Notes: generated by a model not told the origin, from the letters alone. Positions 8,089 through 18,325 are shown, counted from the stretch's first letter. The stretch is DNA of 64,000 nucleotides from Ilyomonas sp963847085 (GCA_963847085.1 CAWJYO010000010.1:62001-126000); one strand, 5' to 3'. Program-made: numbers and translations.

Positions 8089-9528
8089 ATGCAAACGGGA
8101 CGAAAAGCAATGTTTGTTTTTGCACTAATAATGGCCTTGTGCCGGATAAACGGCATGGCACAACCTACACAACTGCCTTCCTTATTTGGTGAGCCGGATG
8201 CACAAAAAGAATATCAGAAAAACTCAGTATTGCAGGCAGGAGAAAATCCGGAAAATAAGATCCGTAGTCTTATTTTTATTAAAACTTCTGTTAGTAAAAG
8301 AACTTGTTTTGTTGGCGAGCCGATCATGGTAACTTATGAATTGTATACTGAGGTTTCATGCCATTCAAAAGTTACCAAACAAGTGGCGTTTAGCAATTGC
8401 AGTGTGATTGAAATGACATCGGTTGACGAGCCTGATAAAACGGTAAAAGAAAACGGGGCTATTTATCGCGTGCAATTGATTAGAAAGGTTCAGTTGATTC
8501 CTTTGCAGCCAGGCGATCTGGCAATTCCACCGGCAACGGTGAGCAACGATGTTGCTTTTTCTACGGTAGAAAATCCTTATGCCGAAAAAAATTATACGGC
8601 AGAAGTAAGCAGCGTAGAAAGCAAAGTTGTTGTTGACTCTTTGCCTGCTAATCAGCCCGAAGATTTCACGGGCATTACAGGTAAGTTTAGTATCACTGCA
8701 AAAACGGATAGCACCGAGATTGCAGCCGGTGAAAACAACCGTTTGCAGGTAACCATTTCCGGCGCAGGAAACATTGAAGCCGTAACTGAACCTAAAGTGG
8801 CCTGGCCTAAACATAGTCAGCATTTTGATGTGATAGACAGCCAGCATATCAACCGTTTTAACTTCCCGGAAAGCGGCGACAAAACCTTTATTTTTCCGTT
8901 TATCATTACCCGAAAGGGACGAACATCAATTCCCGAAATTTCGTTTACTTACTTCAACACAGAACTAAAAAAATTTGAAACGGTAAGCACGAAAGAAATT
9001 CCTTTGCTGATAAAGGAAAGCATAAAAACAAAGAGTTCACTTGTAATTGTGTCTGATGATCTTTCCAACAAAAAATATTTATGGTTTGTGCCCGCGATTG
9101 CTGCGATTGTAGTTGCGGTTTGGCTGTTATCGAATCGCAAAGAAAAAAAAGCGGCAAAAGCAAAAGCAACCTCGCCCGTAGCAACAGAAATTAAAAAAGA
9201 AATTGTGGCAAAACCAAAAGAAGAAACGAAACCAGATTATCAGTTGCTCTTGCAAGCCTTGAATGAAGCGGAGGACAACGCCACCTTTTTTACCAATGCA
9301 AAAACGTTGCTGATAAGCGCTTTGCAGTTTACGCTTTCGCCAAAACAAAGCGATGAAAACATCTTGCTGAATGTATTGCAAAACAAAAGCGAAGCACTTG
9401 CTGCAAAAGCAGAAAATGTATTGCTAACCTGCAACCGAAGTTTGTATTCGCCGGTGGAAGATGAAGCTACGCGAAACAAAATGATTGAACAGTTGAGCGA
9501 AGTAATTGAAGCGTTGGAAAAGCTTTAA
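8089..9528 (+). CDS. BatD-like exported membrane protein
   Basis: A 479-residue protein with an N-terminal signal peptide (MFVFALIMALCRINGMAQ), an extracytoplasmic beta-rich region, one membrane helix near residues 327-345 (FVPAIAAIVVAVWLL) and a cytoplasmic helical C-terminus. The segments VGEPIMVTYELYT and ISGAGNIEAV are typical of BatD/oxygen-tolerance family proteins, which usually work with BatA/BatB von Willebrand proteins; none is present here. The ATG at 8089 is chosen; an ATG at 8110 would also leave a signal peptide. Its TAA overlaps the stop of the convergent regulator gene in a shared TTAA. Confidence 0.75.
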   Translation: MQTGRKAMFVFALIMALCRINGMAQPTQLPSLFGEPDAQKEYQKNSVLQAGENPENKIRSLIFIKTSVSKRTCFVGEPIMVTYELYTEVSCHSKVTKQVAFSNCSVIEMTSVDEPDKTVKENGAIYRVQLIRKVQLIPLQPGDLAIPPATVSNDVAFSTVENPYAEKNYTAEVSSVESKVVVDSLPANQPEDFTGITGKFSITAKTDSTEIAAGENNRLQVTISGAGNIEAVTEPKVAWPKHSQHFDVIDSQHINRFNFPESGDKTFIFPFIITRKGRTSIPEISFTYFNTELKKFETVSTKEIPLLIKESIKTKSSLVIVSDDLSNKKYLWFVPAIAAIVVAVWLLSNRKEKKAAKAKATSPVATEIKKEIVAKPKEETKPDYQLLLQALNEAEDNATFFTNAKTLLISALQFTLSPKQSDENILLNVLQNKSEALAAKAENVLLTCNRSLYSPVEDEATRNKMIEQLSEVIEALEKL

Positions 9529-10232
9529 TCAGTGTATTTATATCCCATGCCACGCACCGAATGAAAGTGAACCGGATTGCGACTGTCGGGTTCAAAATAC
9601 TTGCGAAAATTGAGTATGAAATTATCAATGGTTCTAGTGGTGGGATATACATTGTAGCCCCAAACGACCTGCAATATCTTTTCGCGTGTAACTACTTCGC
9701 CCCTATTTTCAATCAAAAGCTTTAGCAGCATGGCTTCTTTCTTGCTTAATTCTACTTTGCTTCCGTTCCAGGTAGTTGCTTCCTGCGCTTTAAAATCAAT
9801 TTTATTATTGTCGAATTCGTAAGTATCGCCAATCAGTTCTTTCGTTTGCAGCTTCTTATTTTTTTGAATCAGTTTGTTTACCCGAAGAATGAGTTCTTCT
9901 AAGTTAAAAGGCTTGGTCATGTAATCATCTGCGCCTTTCTTCAAACCCAATACTCTGTCGGCTCCGGTGTTCTTTGCGCTTAGTATTAACACTGGCACAT
10001 CCAAATGCTGAACGCGTATATTTTCGGTAATGGAAATGCCATCTATTTCGGGCAGCATAATGTCCATAATCACCAAATCAAAATATTCGTTTTGAATCGC
10101 TTTCAATGCTTGAGAGCCGGTGTAAGCTGATGTAATGCCATAGCCTTCCAGTTCTAAATTCAGCTTCAGTGCTTCGTGCAGGTTTTCTTCATCTTCTACC
10201 AATAAAATATTTCCTTTTGTATCTTTTAGCAT
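9525..10232 (-). CDS. OmpR-family response regulator (RprY-like)
   Basis: A 235-residue two-domain regulator: an N-terminal receiver with acidic pocket VEDEEN, phospho-acceptor Asp57 (LVIMDIMLPEIDG) and Lys in YMTKPFN, then a C-terminal winged helix ending GMGYKYTD. It is the partner of the kinase immediately upstream (23-bp gap). Together they resemble the RprX/RprY type of Bacteroides. Its last codon overlaps the stop of the BatD-like gene on the other strand. Confidence 0.92.
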   Translation of the reverse strand: MLKDTKGNILLVEDEENLHEALKLNLELEGYGITSAYTGSQALKAIQNEYFDLVIMDIMLPEIDGISITENIRVQHLDVPVLILSAKNTGADRVLGLKKGADDYMTKPFNLEELILRVNKLIQKNKKLQTKELIGDTYEFDNNKIDFKAQEATTWNGSKVELSKKEAMLLKLLIENRGEVVTREKILQVVWGYNVYPTTRTIDNFILNFRKYFEPDSRNPVHFHSVRGMGYKYTD

Positions 10233-10254
10233 CGCTTGTTGATTTGTGTGTTAG

Positions 10255-11232
10255 TTAGAATGTAACTGTAAAAATACTTCCCTTTGGCGTATTGTTGGTA
10301 ACACGAATATTTCCGCCCAAACTTCTCACAATTTGCTTGGAGATAAACAAGCCTAAGCCTGTGCCTTTTGTTGTGCGCGTTTCTTCGCTGCCTACACGAT
10401 AAAATTTATCAAACACTTTCTTTTTTTCTGCATCCGGAATGCCGATACCTTCATCGGCAATTGACAACACAACAGCCTCATTTTCTTTTCTCAGGTTTAC
10501 TTCAACCGTTTTTTCTTTTGCCGAATATTTAATGGCATTGTCGAGCAAATTGCTGATGAGTAATTGCAGCAATGCTGCCTCAGCTTTTACTTCAATATCG
10601 GGTTGAATATAAGATTGAATATTCCGTTGCGGAAAGCGGTTCACATATTCCTGAACAGTAGTCTGAATCAACTCGCTTACATCAATCCATTGTTCCCCTA
10701 TCTCGTAAGCGCCAGCTTCTAATTGTGAAGAAACAAGAATGTTGTTGGTTAATGTGTTCAGCCGTGCCGTTTCCTGTAAGGTATTGCCAATCAATTTTTG
10801 TTGTTGCGCTTCTTCGAGTTTTCGTTTTTGCAGTGTTTCCAAATTCAGCCGGGTAACCGCAATGGGCGTTTTAAATTCGTGTGTAACTGCCATCATAAAA
10901 TTTTGCTGTTGCTGCGACAGCCGTAATTGCTTTCTGGTTGCGCGATACACGAATACAGCACCTACGAGGATCAATATTAAAAAGGTTGTGCCTTCGCCAA
11001 TGTACTGCGATGTTTTGCGGCGTCTGGCATCTTCTATTGTCGTCAATCGTTGTGAGAAATCAGGCTCATCTTTTTTCAATTGTTCCAAACGGTATTCATA
11101 CATCTGTTGGTTTTGGCGCTGCAGTTCCAGATACCAAAACACCAATGCCACAAGAATATAAACGAGCAAAAACCAATAGGCAATGGTGATGACTGCAAGC
11201 TTGTGTTTTTTTATTGTTTTGATGGATGACAA
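10255..11232 (-). CDS. Sensor histidine kinase (RprX-like)
   Basis: A 325-residue kinase with membrane helices near residues 12-35 and 81-97 and a short extracytoplasmic loop between them. The phospho-acceptor is His118 in AVTHEFKTPIAV, and the ATP-binding domain shows LLDNAIKYS (N box), ADEGIGIP (G1) and KGTGLGLFIS (G2). It phosphorylates the OmpR-type regulator encoded just downstream. The start must be TTG at 11232, since no ATG lies upstream before an in-frame stop. Confidence 0.9.
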   Translation of the reverse strand: MSSIKTIKKHKLAVITIAYWFLLVYILVALVFWYLELQRQNQQMYEYRLEQLKKDEPDFSQRLTTIEDARRRKTSQYIGEGTTFLILILVGAVFVYRATRKQLRLSQQQQNFMMAVTHEFKTPIAVTRLNLETLQKRKLEEAQQQKLIGNTLQETARLNTLTNNILVSSQLEAGAYEIGEQWIDVSELIQTTVQEYVNRFPQRNIQSYIQPDIEVKAEAALLQLLISNLLDNAIKYSAKEKTVEVNLRKENEAVVLSIADEGIGIPDAEKKKVFDKFYRVGSEETRTTKGTGLGLFISKQIVRSLGGNIRVTNNTPKGSIFTVTF

Positions 11233-11334
11233 GAAGATTTATTATTGATGAACTTTTGCAAAGTAACGTTGAGAAATGGTAATCATTTTTAAAAGCGGTT
11301 GTTCATGAAAATAAAGGCGCAATAAGGCTGCGCT

Positions 11335-11342
11335 TATCTTTG
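11335..11342 (+). promoter_or_regulatory. Candidate Bacteroidota -7 box (TATCTTTG)
   Basis: It matches TAnnTTTG and lies 16 bp before the ATG of the thioesterase gene, implying a very short leader. No clear -33 TTTG is present at the usual distance, so support is partial. Confidence 0.35.
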
Positions 11343-11358
11343 CCCGCAAAATAAAAGT

Positions 11359-11862
11359 ATGGAAGGTTTACGAGTTGCTGAAAGCTTTACGGTAATGAAC
11401 GAAATTGTATTGCCCAATGATACCAACACGTATGGCAACCTCATGGGCGGACGTTTGATGTATTGGATGGATATTGCTGCCGCAATGGCTGCCAGCAAGC
11501 ATTGTAAAGGACCGACCATGACAGCAAGCGTTGATAATATTTCGTTTAAAACGCCCATTAAACTGGGCAATCTTGTGCACATAGAAGCCAGGCTTACAAG
11601 GGCTTTCAACACGTCAATGGAAATTTACATCCGGGTTTGGGGTGAAGATTACGAGCATCAATACGAAAGCAATGAAGCTTATTTCACTTTTGTTGCATTG
11701 GATGCCAATGGTAAGCCGCGACCTGTGCCGCCTGTGATTCCTGAAACCAAAGAAGAACAAGTCTTGTATGATAGCGCCTTGCGGAGAAGACAGGTGCGAT
11801 TGATATTGGGTGGGAAAATGAAACCCGGTGAAGCCGCAGAATTAAAGGCTTTGTTTTTATAG
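11359..11862 (+). CDS. Acyl-CoA thioesterase (hotdog fold, YciA/BFIT type)
   Basis: Hydrolyses acyl-CoA to free acid and CoA. The 167-residue single hotdog domain carries the family motif VLPNDTNTYGNLMGGRLM followed by the helix WMDIAAAMAASKHC, then VDNISFKTPIKLGNLV. The C-terminal region includes a short Pro-rich stretch and a basic helix. It is monocistronic between a divergent kinase gene and a convergent secreted-protein gene. Confidence 0.9.
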   Translation: MEGLRVAESFTVMNEIVLPNDTNTYGNLMGGRLMYWMDIAAAMAASKHCKGPTMTASVDNISFKTPIKLGNLVHIEARLTRAFNTSMEIYIRVWGEDYEHQYESNEAYFTFVALDANGKPRPVPPVIPETKEEQVLYDSALRRRQVRLILGGKMKPGEAAELKALFL

Positions 11863-11873
11863 CAAAATGCTTT

Positions 11874-11999
11874 GAGTTGTGAGTTGTGAGCTTCGAGCTA
11901 CAAGTGTTCACCATTATTAATACAACATTGTTTTTCGTTCGGCATTTCTTACTTGTAGTTTGCAGCTCATAACTCAATACTCGGAGCTTATCACTCATA
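11874..11999. repeat. Inverted pair of heptad arrays after the thioesterase gene
   Basis: The left array (11874-11908) reads gagttgt, gagttgt, gagcttc, gagctac, aagtgtt. The right array (11951-11999) reads acttgta, gtttgca, gctcata, actcaat, actcgga, gcttatc, actcata. The right array is largely the reverse-complement type of the left and runs into the 3' end of the next gene. Confidence 0.7.
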
Positions 12000-12815
12000 C
12001 CTATATTCTACTCTTCCCACCAACTGTTGTTGCTTGTTATACAACAGCTCTTTTTCTTTTAATCCGTTGCTGTTATAAGTGTATTTCCAAACCAGATAAT
12101 TGGTAGTTCCATTGGGCACTTGCGTCATTTGAGAAATATTACCTGTTGCATCGTATTCAAACAAAAAATCGGGTAGCATTTTACGCAGGCGAATGTTAAA
12201 CCGAACAATATCGGTCAACTGATTATTTGTGTTGTAATAGTAATAATATGTTTCGGCAACATGCCCTTTGCGCGTCCAGGTTTCCTGTGCTACATTGCCT
12301 GCATCATAAGTGAACGAAACGGTTGTAGTATCGGTTTTATCTTTTATCCGTAACATTTTTTGCGGTTTGTTTTCATCGTATATCCATTGATGAATTTCGG
12401 TTGAATGGCTATTCATAAATGCATCATCGGAAGTAGTAGTAATTGTGCTGATATTGCCAGCCGCATCGTAATTGTATTTGGCAACGCTCAGCACATTGCT
12501 GCTATCTTTGGTTTGAAATAATTTGCCGTTGTTATAAGAATTGATGGTTAACAAATCGCCGGTAGAAGGATCGCTTGACGTAATAGTTATGGTACGAAAA
12601 TCAGGCGAGATGTGTTGCTCCAGCTTGAAGTTATCAACCGGCTGGTTGCCGTTAAAAGAGGTTGCCGATACTTGTTTAATATGTGCTGAAACCAAAGCTG
12701 AATACTGCTTTGCAGCTGCCTGCATGGCTACAATATCGGTGTAATAATATTGACTGTATGCCGAAGAAGAACTTCCGAATACAAACAAAAGCGAAATCAG
12801 TTTTATCCATTTCAT
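11991..12815 (-). CDS. Secreted protein with YD/RHS-like repeats, function unknown
   Basis: About 274 residues with a signal peptide (MKWIKLISLLFVFGSSSS) ending AYSQ. The mature part has several short YD-type repeats (YNYDAAGNIS, FEYDATGNIS, YTYNSNGLKEKEL), as in RHS-like or carbohydrate-binding surface proteins. No toxin or core RHS domain is visible. An ATG six codons upstream (12833) is also possible; 12815 gives a better signal peptide. Its stop codon lies in a heptad array. Confidence 0.65.
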   Translation of the reverse strand: MKWIKLISLLFVFGSSSSAYSQYYYTDIVAMQAAAKQYSALVSAHIKQVSATSFNGNQPVDNFKLEQHISPDFRTITITSSDPSTGDLLTINSYNNGKLFQTKDSSNVLSVAKYNYDAAGNISTITTTSDDAFMNSHSTEIHQWIYDENKPQKMLRIKDKTDTTTVSFTYDAGNVAQETWTRKGHVAETYYYYYNTNNQLTDIVRFNIRLRKMLPDFLFEYDATGNISQMTQVPNGTTNYLVWKYTYNSNGLKEKELLYNKQQQLVGRVEYRYE

Positions 12816-12901
12816 GCAGCAAAAATCTTTCATTTATGCAGTAAACGAAAAAACAATCTTTATCAGATAATCATTATGAACAATAACGAACACTTAACTA
12901 C

Positions 12902-14980
12902 TCATCCCTCCTGTATAGTCTGCATGTTCATCATAACAGGTGTTTGTACATCGTCCATTTTTGAAATCTCAACAAAGAAGGTCGTGCCCTTGTTTTCGAT
13001 GCTTTCAAACCAAATGCGCCCGTGGTGCTTTTCAACAATTTGTTTGGTGATGGATAAACCCAAACCAAATGTTTTTTCACCTGCTGTTCCTACCCGTTTG
13101 GCATCGGTAAAAGCATTGAATATTTTATCCTGATATTGTTCGGGAATGCCAATGCCTTCATCCCTTACTTTTATCAATACATGATGTTCCGAAAGCGAAG
13201 TGCTTACTTCAATGCAACTGCCGCTGGGACTGAATTTGATAGCGTTGGTAACCAAATTTCCAATCACGCGGTTTATCTTTCCTGTATCGGCATATATGAA
13301 TGCTTTCTGCTGTGAAGTTACCAGTTGAATGCGCTGGTTTTTTTCGCTTGCTTTCATGCCAAGCAATTGAATGCAGCCTGCCAGTAATTCATTAACATCT
13401 ACAGCTTCAAAAGTGTATTTTACATCAGTGTTTTCAGCAATTTCCAATATGCTGTTGATAAGTTGATTGCTTTCGGTACATGCACTGCGAATCAGTTGCA
13501 GATACTCGCGATTGTCTTCTTCATATTCATAATCATCTAACACAACGCCAGCCAATGTGTGAATGGCAGAAAGCGGGTTGCGTAAATCGTGTGCAACCAC
13601 ATTAAGAATGTGTTGCTTTTCAATATTCTGCTTTTCCAAATCGGCTAGAGTTTCATTCAGCAAGGTTTGTTTTTGCCGTATTTCTTTGTTCAGAAGCATT
13701 AGTTTGCGAACGCTTTTTTTCGATTTTTTAAAATGCACAAAAATCATAATTGCCAATGCAGCCGATAGCAAGCTGAAAATAGAAACCGCCCACAAAAAGC
13801 CTGTTTTGATTTGGTTGTTTTTTTTCAGCAAAGCCACATTGTAGCGCGATTGCATAAGGTTCATCTGATCCAGAATATCCCACTCCAGCGTGGCTTTTGG
13901 CTCTTCTGGTTTACTGGTCAGTTGCTTGTATGCGTTCAAATACAGCCATGCTTTTTGAGGTTGATGAATTGAACTGTAATACTGGCTCATCATGTCGTTC
14001 CATCTGATGGCAACATTCTCGTTGGGAATTGTATCCAAGCCCCTTTTTACCAGAAGCAGTGTATTGTAAAACTCTGGCGTTTTCTTTTCATCATAATACA
14101 GTTCTGCCAATTGCTGCTGCGTTATCAAAGCGTTTTCTTTGGCGTAGTCCGGCTGACTGTTGATGGAAATACTTTGCTGAAATGTTTGTTCTGCTTTTTC
14201 CCATTCGCCTAACAGGGTATAAGCCTGTGCTAAGTTTCCATATACAACAGCCAGGTTCTCCCATCTTTCCTGTACTTGATTGATGGCTGTTGGTTTAGCT
14301 ACTTCGCATAAGTGTACTGCTTCTTCCAAATACAGTTTTGCACTGTCGGCTTTTTTCTGTTTGATAAAACAAATTCCAATATTATCTAACAGACCTATGT
14401 TTGTTATTTGCCGCTGCCAGCTTTTGTTTTTACCCGTAATGTCTTTCAATCCTTTCTTATAACCAACAATTGCTTTTGCATAGTTTCCTTCTTCATACAA
14501 AAACATATTCAGGTAATTATTTACATCCTCAGTAAGTGCAGGATCATTTGCTTTATCTGCTTCTACACTGCCGTTGTAATAATAATAATAGCAATCTTTA
14601 TATCGCTTCATGAAGTAAAGCGAGTGTGCTTTATTAATATAGCCGATAGCTCTTTCTTTATGAAAGGCATCTTCAAAACGCGATTGGTTTACGATGGAAA
14701 GTAAGCTGTCGGCATAAATCAGTTGCAAAGAATTGTTACCCTCAAAACGGTAATAATTAGATATATAACTGTAATACAATGCACTATCTGCAACGTTCTT
14801 ATTCTCTGTAAGTTTAAAAACTGCTGTTACTGCAACGAAGCCATCGTGTGAATATGAATACTGGCGCTCAATATTGGAAAGGCTGTATTGCAAAGCTGCA
14901 TTAGGATAAACAGCTTTTTTATAATGACATGAAAACAAGCTGCAGCACAACAGAACTATAACAATAACTCTCGTAAGCAT
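12902..14980 (-). CDS. TPR-containing membrane sensor histidine kinase
   Basis: A 692-residue kinase. The N-terminal signal ends in a possible lipobox (CSLFSC), followed by about 370 residues of TPR-like helices, one membrane helix (FLWAVSIFSLLSAALAIMIF), a coiled coil, and a kinase core with VVAHDLRNPLSAI (phospho-acceptor His), NLVTNAIKFS, RDEGIGIP and FGLGLSI. No response regulator is adjacent, so it is an orphan. The TPR sensor layout is common in Bacteroidota. The ligand is unknown. Confidence 0.88.
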   Translation of the reverse strand: MLTRVIVIVLLCCSLFSCHYKKAVYPNAALQYSLSNIERQYSYSHDGFVAVTAVFKLTENKNVADSALYYSYISNYYRFEGNNSLQLIYADSLLSIVNQSRFEDAFHKERAIGYINKAHSLYFMKRYKDCYYYYYNGSVEADKANDPALTEDVNNYLNMFLYEEGNYAKAIVGYKKGLKDITGKNKSWQRQITNIGLLDNIGICFIKQKKADSAKLYLEEAVHLCEVAKPTAINQVQERWENLAVVYGNLAQAYTLLGEWEKAEQTFQQSISINSQPDYAKENALITQQQLAELYYDEKKTPEFYNTLLLVKRGLDTIPNENVAIRWNDMMSQYYSSIHQPQKAWLYLNAYKQLTSKPEEPKATLEWDILDQMNLMQSRYNVALLKKNNQIKTGFLWAVSIFSLLSAALAIMIFVHFKKSKKSVRKLMLLNKEIRQKQTLLNETLADLEKQNIEKQHILNVVAHDLRNPLSAIHTLAGVVLDDYEYEEDNREYLQLIRSACTESNQLINSILEIAENTDVKYTFEAVDVNELLAGCIQLLGMKASEKNQRIQLVTSQQKAFIYADTGKINRVIGNLVTNAIKFSPSGSCIEVSTSLSEHHVLIKVRDEGIGIPEQYQDKIFNAFTDAKRVGTAGEKTFGLGLSITKQIVEKHHGRIWFESIENKGTTFFVEISKMDDVQTPVMMNMQTIQEG

Positions 14981-15083
14981 ATAGTTTAGTAACTAATAGA
15001 CCCTAAAAATAATGAAGTGTTGTGTTGGATAATAAGAACGGGAATATCTTAAGCGAAAATTAATTTTATGCCAAAAACAAACA

Positions 15084-16427
15084 TTAAAACTGAAGGGTAA
15101 ATGTTGTGCCTTCGCCCACGGCGCTTTGCACGGCAATAGAGCCTTTGTGCAATTGCATAATTTGCTTGCAAAGGCTTAAGCCAATGCCGCTGCCGGTTTT
15201 TTTAGTGGTAAAAAAAGGAATAAAAATTTTATCCATCACTTCTTTATCCATGCCCTTGCCATTGTCGGCAACCTTTATCATCACTTTATTGTTGCTGTTT
15301 ACCGTTCCAATTAAGGAGATGACTGGAGCGGCTTTTTCTTTTACAGCATCAATAGCGTTGGTAACTAAGTTGATGAGCACTTGTTCAACCAGGTTTATAT
15401 CGGCTTCCAAAAGCAAAGAAGTGTCTTTTAAAATAATGTCAAGTTCAATGTGCTTGGCATCCAGAGTAGGTTCCATTAACTGAAATAAATTTTCAAACAC
15501 ATCTCTCACATAAGCCGTTGTTAAGCTAAGGGTTTGAATGCGGTTGAGGTTGCGATACGTATCAACAAACTTTAATAAATTTTCACTTCTTCGGCGGATG
15601 GTGTCAATGCCGGTTTGCAAATCATCAACTGATCCATCGTCGTTGGTTAATTGCGGCAAAGACTGATGCAGCCTGTCTTTCAGCATTCCCGCTAAAGAAG
15701 AAATGGGTGCTACCGAGTTCATAATTTCATGCGTAAGCACACGCAACAATTTTTGCCACGCATTGTTTTCGGTTTCGTCCAATGCTTCATTGATGTTTTG
15801 AAAGGCGATGAGTTTGTATGTTCTTCCTTCTGTTTCGAAAGCCGTAGCCGACAATAAAATTTTGGTCGTAACCTTTTCGGGGTGCGCTTCTGTAATGAGC
15901 GTTTCGCCGGGTTTTAAAGAAATGATTTGAGAACAGAGAGCAGCTTCTTTTTTGTTGAGCGATTCGATGGTGCGCAGGTAAGGAATGTTCAATAAGCTTT
16001 TCAATGCTTCATTCATCCAGATTACTTTTCCATCTTCTTCATCATACGATAAAATGCCGGTGTTTACCAACTCTAGCAGCTTTTGTAAATACTGATATTG
16101 TGTTTCTTTTTCGCGGGAAATCTGTTTGAACGCGCTGTTGATTTCATTAAACCCATTGCGCAGAGGTTGTAGACCTGCAGGCGCTAATTTTACATTAAAA
16201 TGTCGCGAAAAATCGCGGTAATGAATGGCTTCAATAAACTCTTCCACTTCGCGTTGCGCGCGTTTGTGATACAAATAAAAATTAATAACCTGAACCGCTA
16301 CAACGGGCAACAGAATGAGCGCATATCCATATTGTTTGCTCAATAAAAAATACGACTCGCCACAAAGCACAGCAAACAGGAGGAGCACGCGCAAAAGAAT
16401 GCTGAACTCGTATTTTTTATATGTCAT
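15084..16427 (-). CDS. NtrY-like sensor histidine kinase
   Basis: A 447-residue kinase with two adjacent membrane helices at residues 8-50, a linker, a PAS-like region (ILSYDEEDGKVIWMNEAL) and a kinase core with LTHEIMNSVAPISSLAG, NLVTNAIDAV, ADNGKGM and GSGIGLSLCKQI. Its first 11 bp overlap the 3' end of the sigma-54 activator gene, indicating translational coupling and a shared pathway. The recurrent word gtttgttttt lies right after its stop (15073-15082, complement). Confidence 0.9.
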   Translation of the reverse strand: MTYKKYEFSILLRVLLLFAVLCGESYFLLSKQYGYALILLPVVAVQVINFYLYHKRAQREVEEFIEAIHYRDFSRHFNVKLAPAGLQPLRNGFNEINSAFKQISREKETQYQYLQKLLELVNTGILSYDEEDGKVIWMNEALKSLLNIPYLRTIESLNKKEAALCSQIISLKPGETLITEAHPEKVTTKILLSATAFETEGRTYKLIAFQNINEALDETENNAWQKLLRVLTHEIMNSVAPISSLAGMLKDRLHQSLPQLTNDDGSVDDLQTGIDTIRRRSENLLKFVDTYRNLNRIQTLSLTTAYVRDVFENLFQLMEPTLDAKHIELDIILKDTSLLLEADINLVEQVLINLVTNAIDAVKEKAAPVISLIGTVNSNNKVMIKVADNGKGMDKEVMDKIFIPFFTTKKTGSGIGLSLCKQIMQLHKGSIAVQSAVGEGTTFTLQF

Positions 16428-17778
16428 ATTTCGAAAGTCTTCTGTACAAAGCAGTGCGTGTTAAACCCAGTTCTTTTGCGGCTTTCGTAATGTTGCCGCC
16501 ATGTTTTTCGATGACACGAAGAATGGTACTTTTTTCTAAATGACCAAGGTTGCTGTCTTCGTGCTCAAGCGATATTGTGATGGGTGCAGACTCTATAGGT
16601 GAAAAGATAATGTCTCTGCCTTGCAGCACTTCACCATCGCTCATAATTACAGCACGTTCAATGGTGTACTGCAACTCCCGTACATTGCCGGGATAATGAT
16701 ACGATTCTAATTTATCGAAGGCTGCCTTATCTAACTGAAGCGTTGGCTTCATGTATTTAGCAGTATAAATGGCGATAAAATGTTTTGCCAGCATAAGGAT
16801 GTCTTCCTTTCGTTTGCGAAGCGGCGGAACAGTAATTTCAACTGTGTTGATGCGATAAATTAAATCTTTACGGAAGCGGTTTTCGTTCGACAATTCGGCA
16901 AGCGTAACATTAGTAGCGCATACCAGCCGAATGTCAATTGGCATTGGTTGGTTTGAACCCAATCGGGTAACCATCCGGTTTTGCAAAACGGATAATAATT
17001 TGGCTTGTTGGGTAAGCGAGATGTTGCCAATTTCATCCAAAAACAAAGTGCCGCCGTTAGCACTTTCAAACCTGCCTTCACGGTCTTCGCGCGCATCGGT
17101 AAAAGCGCCTTTTTTATGACCAAATAATTCGCTTTCAAACAAGCTATCAGTGAGCGCACCAACATCCACTTTTACATACGGCTGTTTTGCCCGCAGCGAT
17201 TTTTGATGAATGGCTTTTGCAATTAAATCTTTACCGGTTCCGTTTTCTCCTAAAATTAAAATGTTGGCATCGGTAGGTGCAATCTTTGCAATTTTATAGA
17301 AGATGTCCTGCATCACTTCGCTTTCGCCAAGCAACTCATTGCCTATAATGCTGTCTTTGTTATTGCGGGCTTCGGCGCGTTGTTCCTTGTTGTTTTTTTC
17401 GAGTGCATCTTCAATGGTTGCTATCAATTTCTCATTGTGCCAGGGTTTTACCATAAAATCAAATGCACCTTCTTTTAATGAGCGTACAGCAAGGTCAATA
17501 TCGGCATACGCCGTTATCATTATAACCTGCAAATTAGGCTTGATGGTCTTAACACGTTTCAACCAATACAACCCTTCGTTGCCCGTGTTGATACTCGACT
17601 TAAAATTCATATCCAGCAGAAGTAAATCAAACTGATTGTCTTTCAATAAAGCTGGAATGTTTTCGGGGTTTTTTTCTACTACAATTTTTAGAACTTCATT
17701 CTTTAACAACATTCGCACGGCAATAAGCACATCAGTGTCGTCGTCCACTGCGAGTATTGAACATTTTTTTAAACTCAT
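16417..17778 (-). CDS. Sigma-54-dependent response regulator (NtrC/NtrX type)
   Basis: 453 residues: a receiver with Asp56 (DLLLLDMNF), an AAA+ domain with Walker A GENGTGKD and Walker B NGGTLFLDEIG, and a C-terminal Fis-type HTH (ITKAAKELGLTRTALYRRL). The sigma-54 contact loop reads GAFTDA rather than GAFTGA, a variant also found in other family members. The start is the ATG at 17778 (MSLKKCSILAVDDD); the longer frame to 17850 encodes an implausible hydrophobic leader. It is divergent from the small-protein/HlyD/ABC genes, which are its likely targets. Confidence 0.9.
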   Translation of the reverse strand: MSLKKCSILAVDDDTDVLIAVRMLLKNEVLKIVVEKNPENIPALLKDNQFDLLLLDMNFKSSINTGNEGLYWLKRVKTIKPNLQVIMITAYADIDLAVRSLKEGAFDFMVKPWHNEKLIATIEDALEKNNKEQRAEARNNKDSIIGNELLGESEVMQDIFYKIAKIAPTDANILILGENGTGKDLIAKAIHQKSLRAKQPYVKVDVGALTDSLFESELFGHKKGAFTDAREDREGRFESANGGTLFLDEIGNISLTQQAKLLSVLQNRMVTRLGSNQPMPIDIRLVCATNVTLAELSNENRFRKDLIYRINTVEITVPPLRKRKEDILMLAKHFIAIYTAKYMKPTLQLDKAAFDKLESYHYPGNVRELQYTIERAVIMSDGEVLQGRDIIFSPIESAPITISLEHEDSNLGHLEKSTILRVIEKHGGNITKAAKELGLTRTALYRRLSKYDI

Positions 17779-18104
17779 AAGGTACAAATAAAAACAAATG
17801 ATTGAATAGCAACTTATAACGTACAAACATAACCAAAGGTTACAAACCAATGGTGTTTGTTAACCATGAGTGGTGTTTGCAGCAGATAAGTGGTAAAAGA
17901 GTAAACTAAGAAGCGACTCCCTACATGAATCATCTTTATTTATTAAAAAGAAAAGAATAATAGGTACCCAGATGATAGCTTTTGGTTTTGCCTCTTTTTT
18001 GAAACAAACTGATTTCCAGTTGTAAAAATTGTGTATGTGTAGAATCTAAACAAAAAATGCTTGTAACAATTCTTTTAGTAGTGGTACAGTTTAAAAAAGT
18101 GGCG

Positions 18105-18165
18105 ATAACCTGGCAGGTTTACTTATTCTTAGCGATTATCATAAAGGTATAACCTGATAGGTTTT
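18105..18165. repeat. Two direct copies of an ATAACCTGnnAGGTTT palindrome
   Basis: Copies at 18105-18120 and 18149-18164 each contain the dyad AACCTG-n2-AGGTT or a close form. A third related copy forms the hairpin at 23815-23833. Confidence 0.55.
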
Positions 18166-18325
18166 AATTGAAATAGGTAATCAATATTTCTATTTCCGAA
18201 ATATCCATAAAAACAAAAGTAATCGCATTTAGAGAAACGGTTTGTTTTCGCCCTTTTATTGATAAGTGTGAAAGAAAATACAGAGATGGCTTTTGGAGAT
18301 TTATTCCAGTGTATCAAAACCGCAC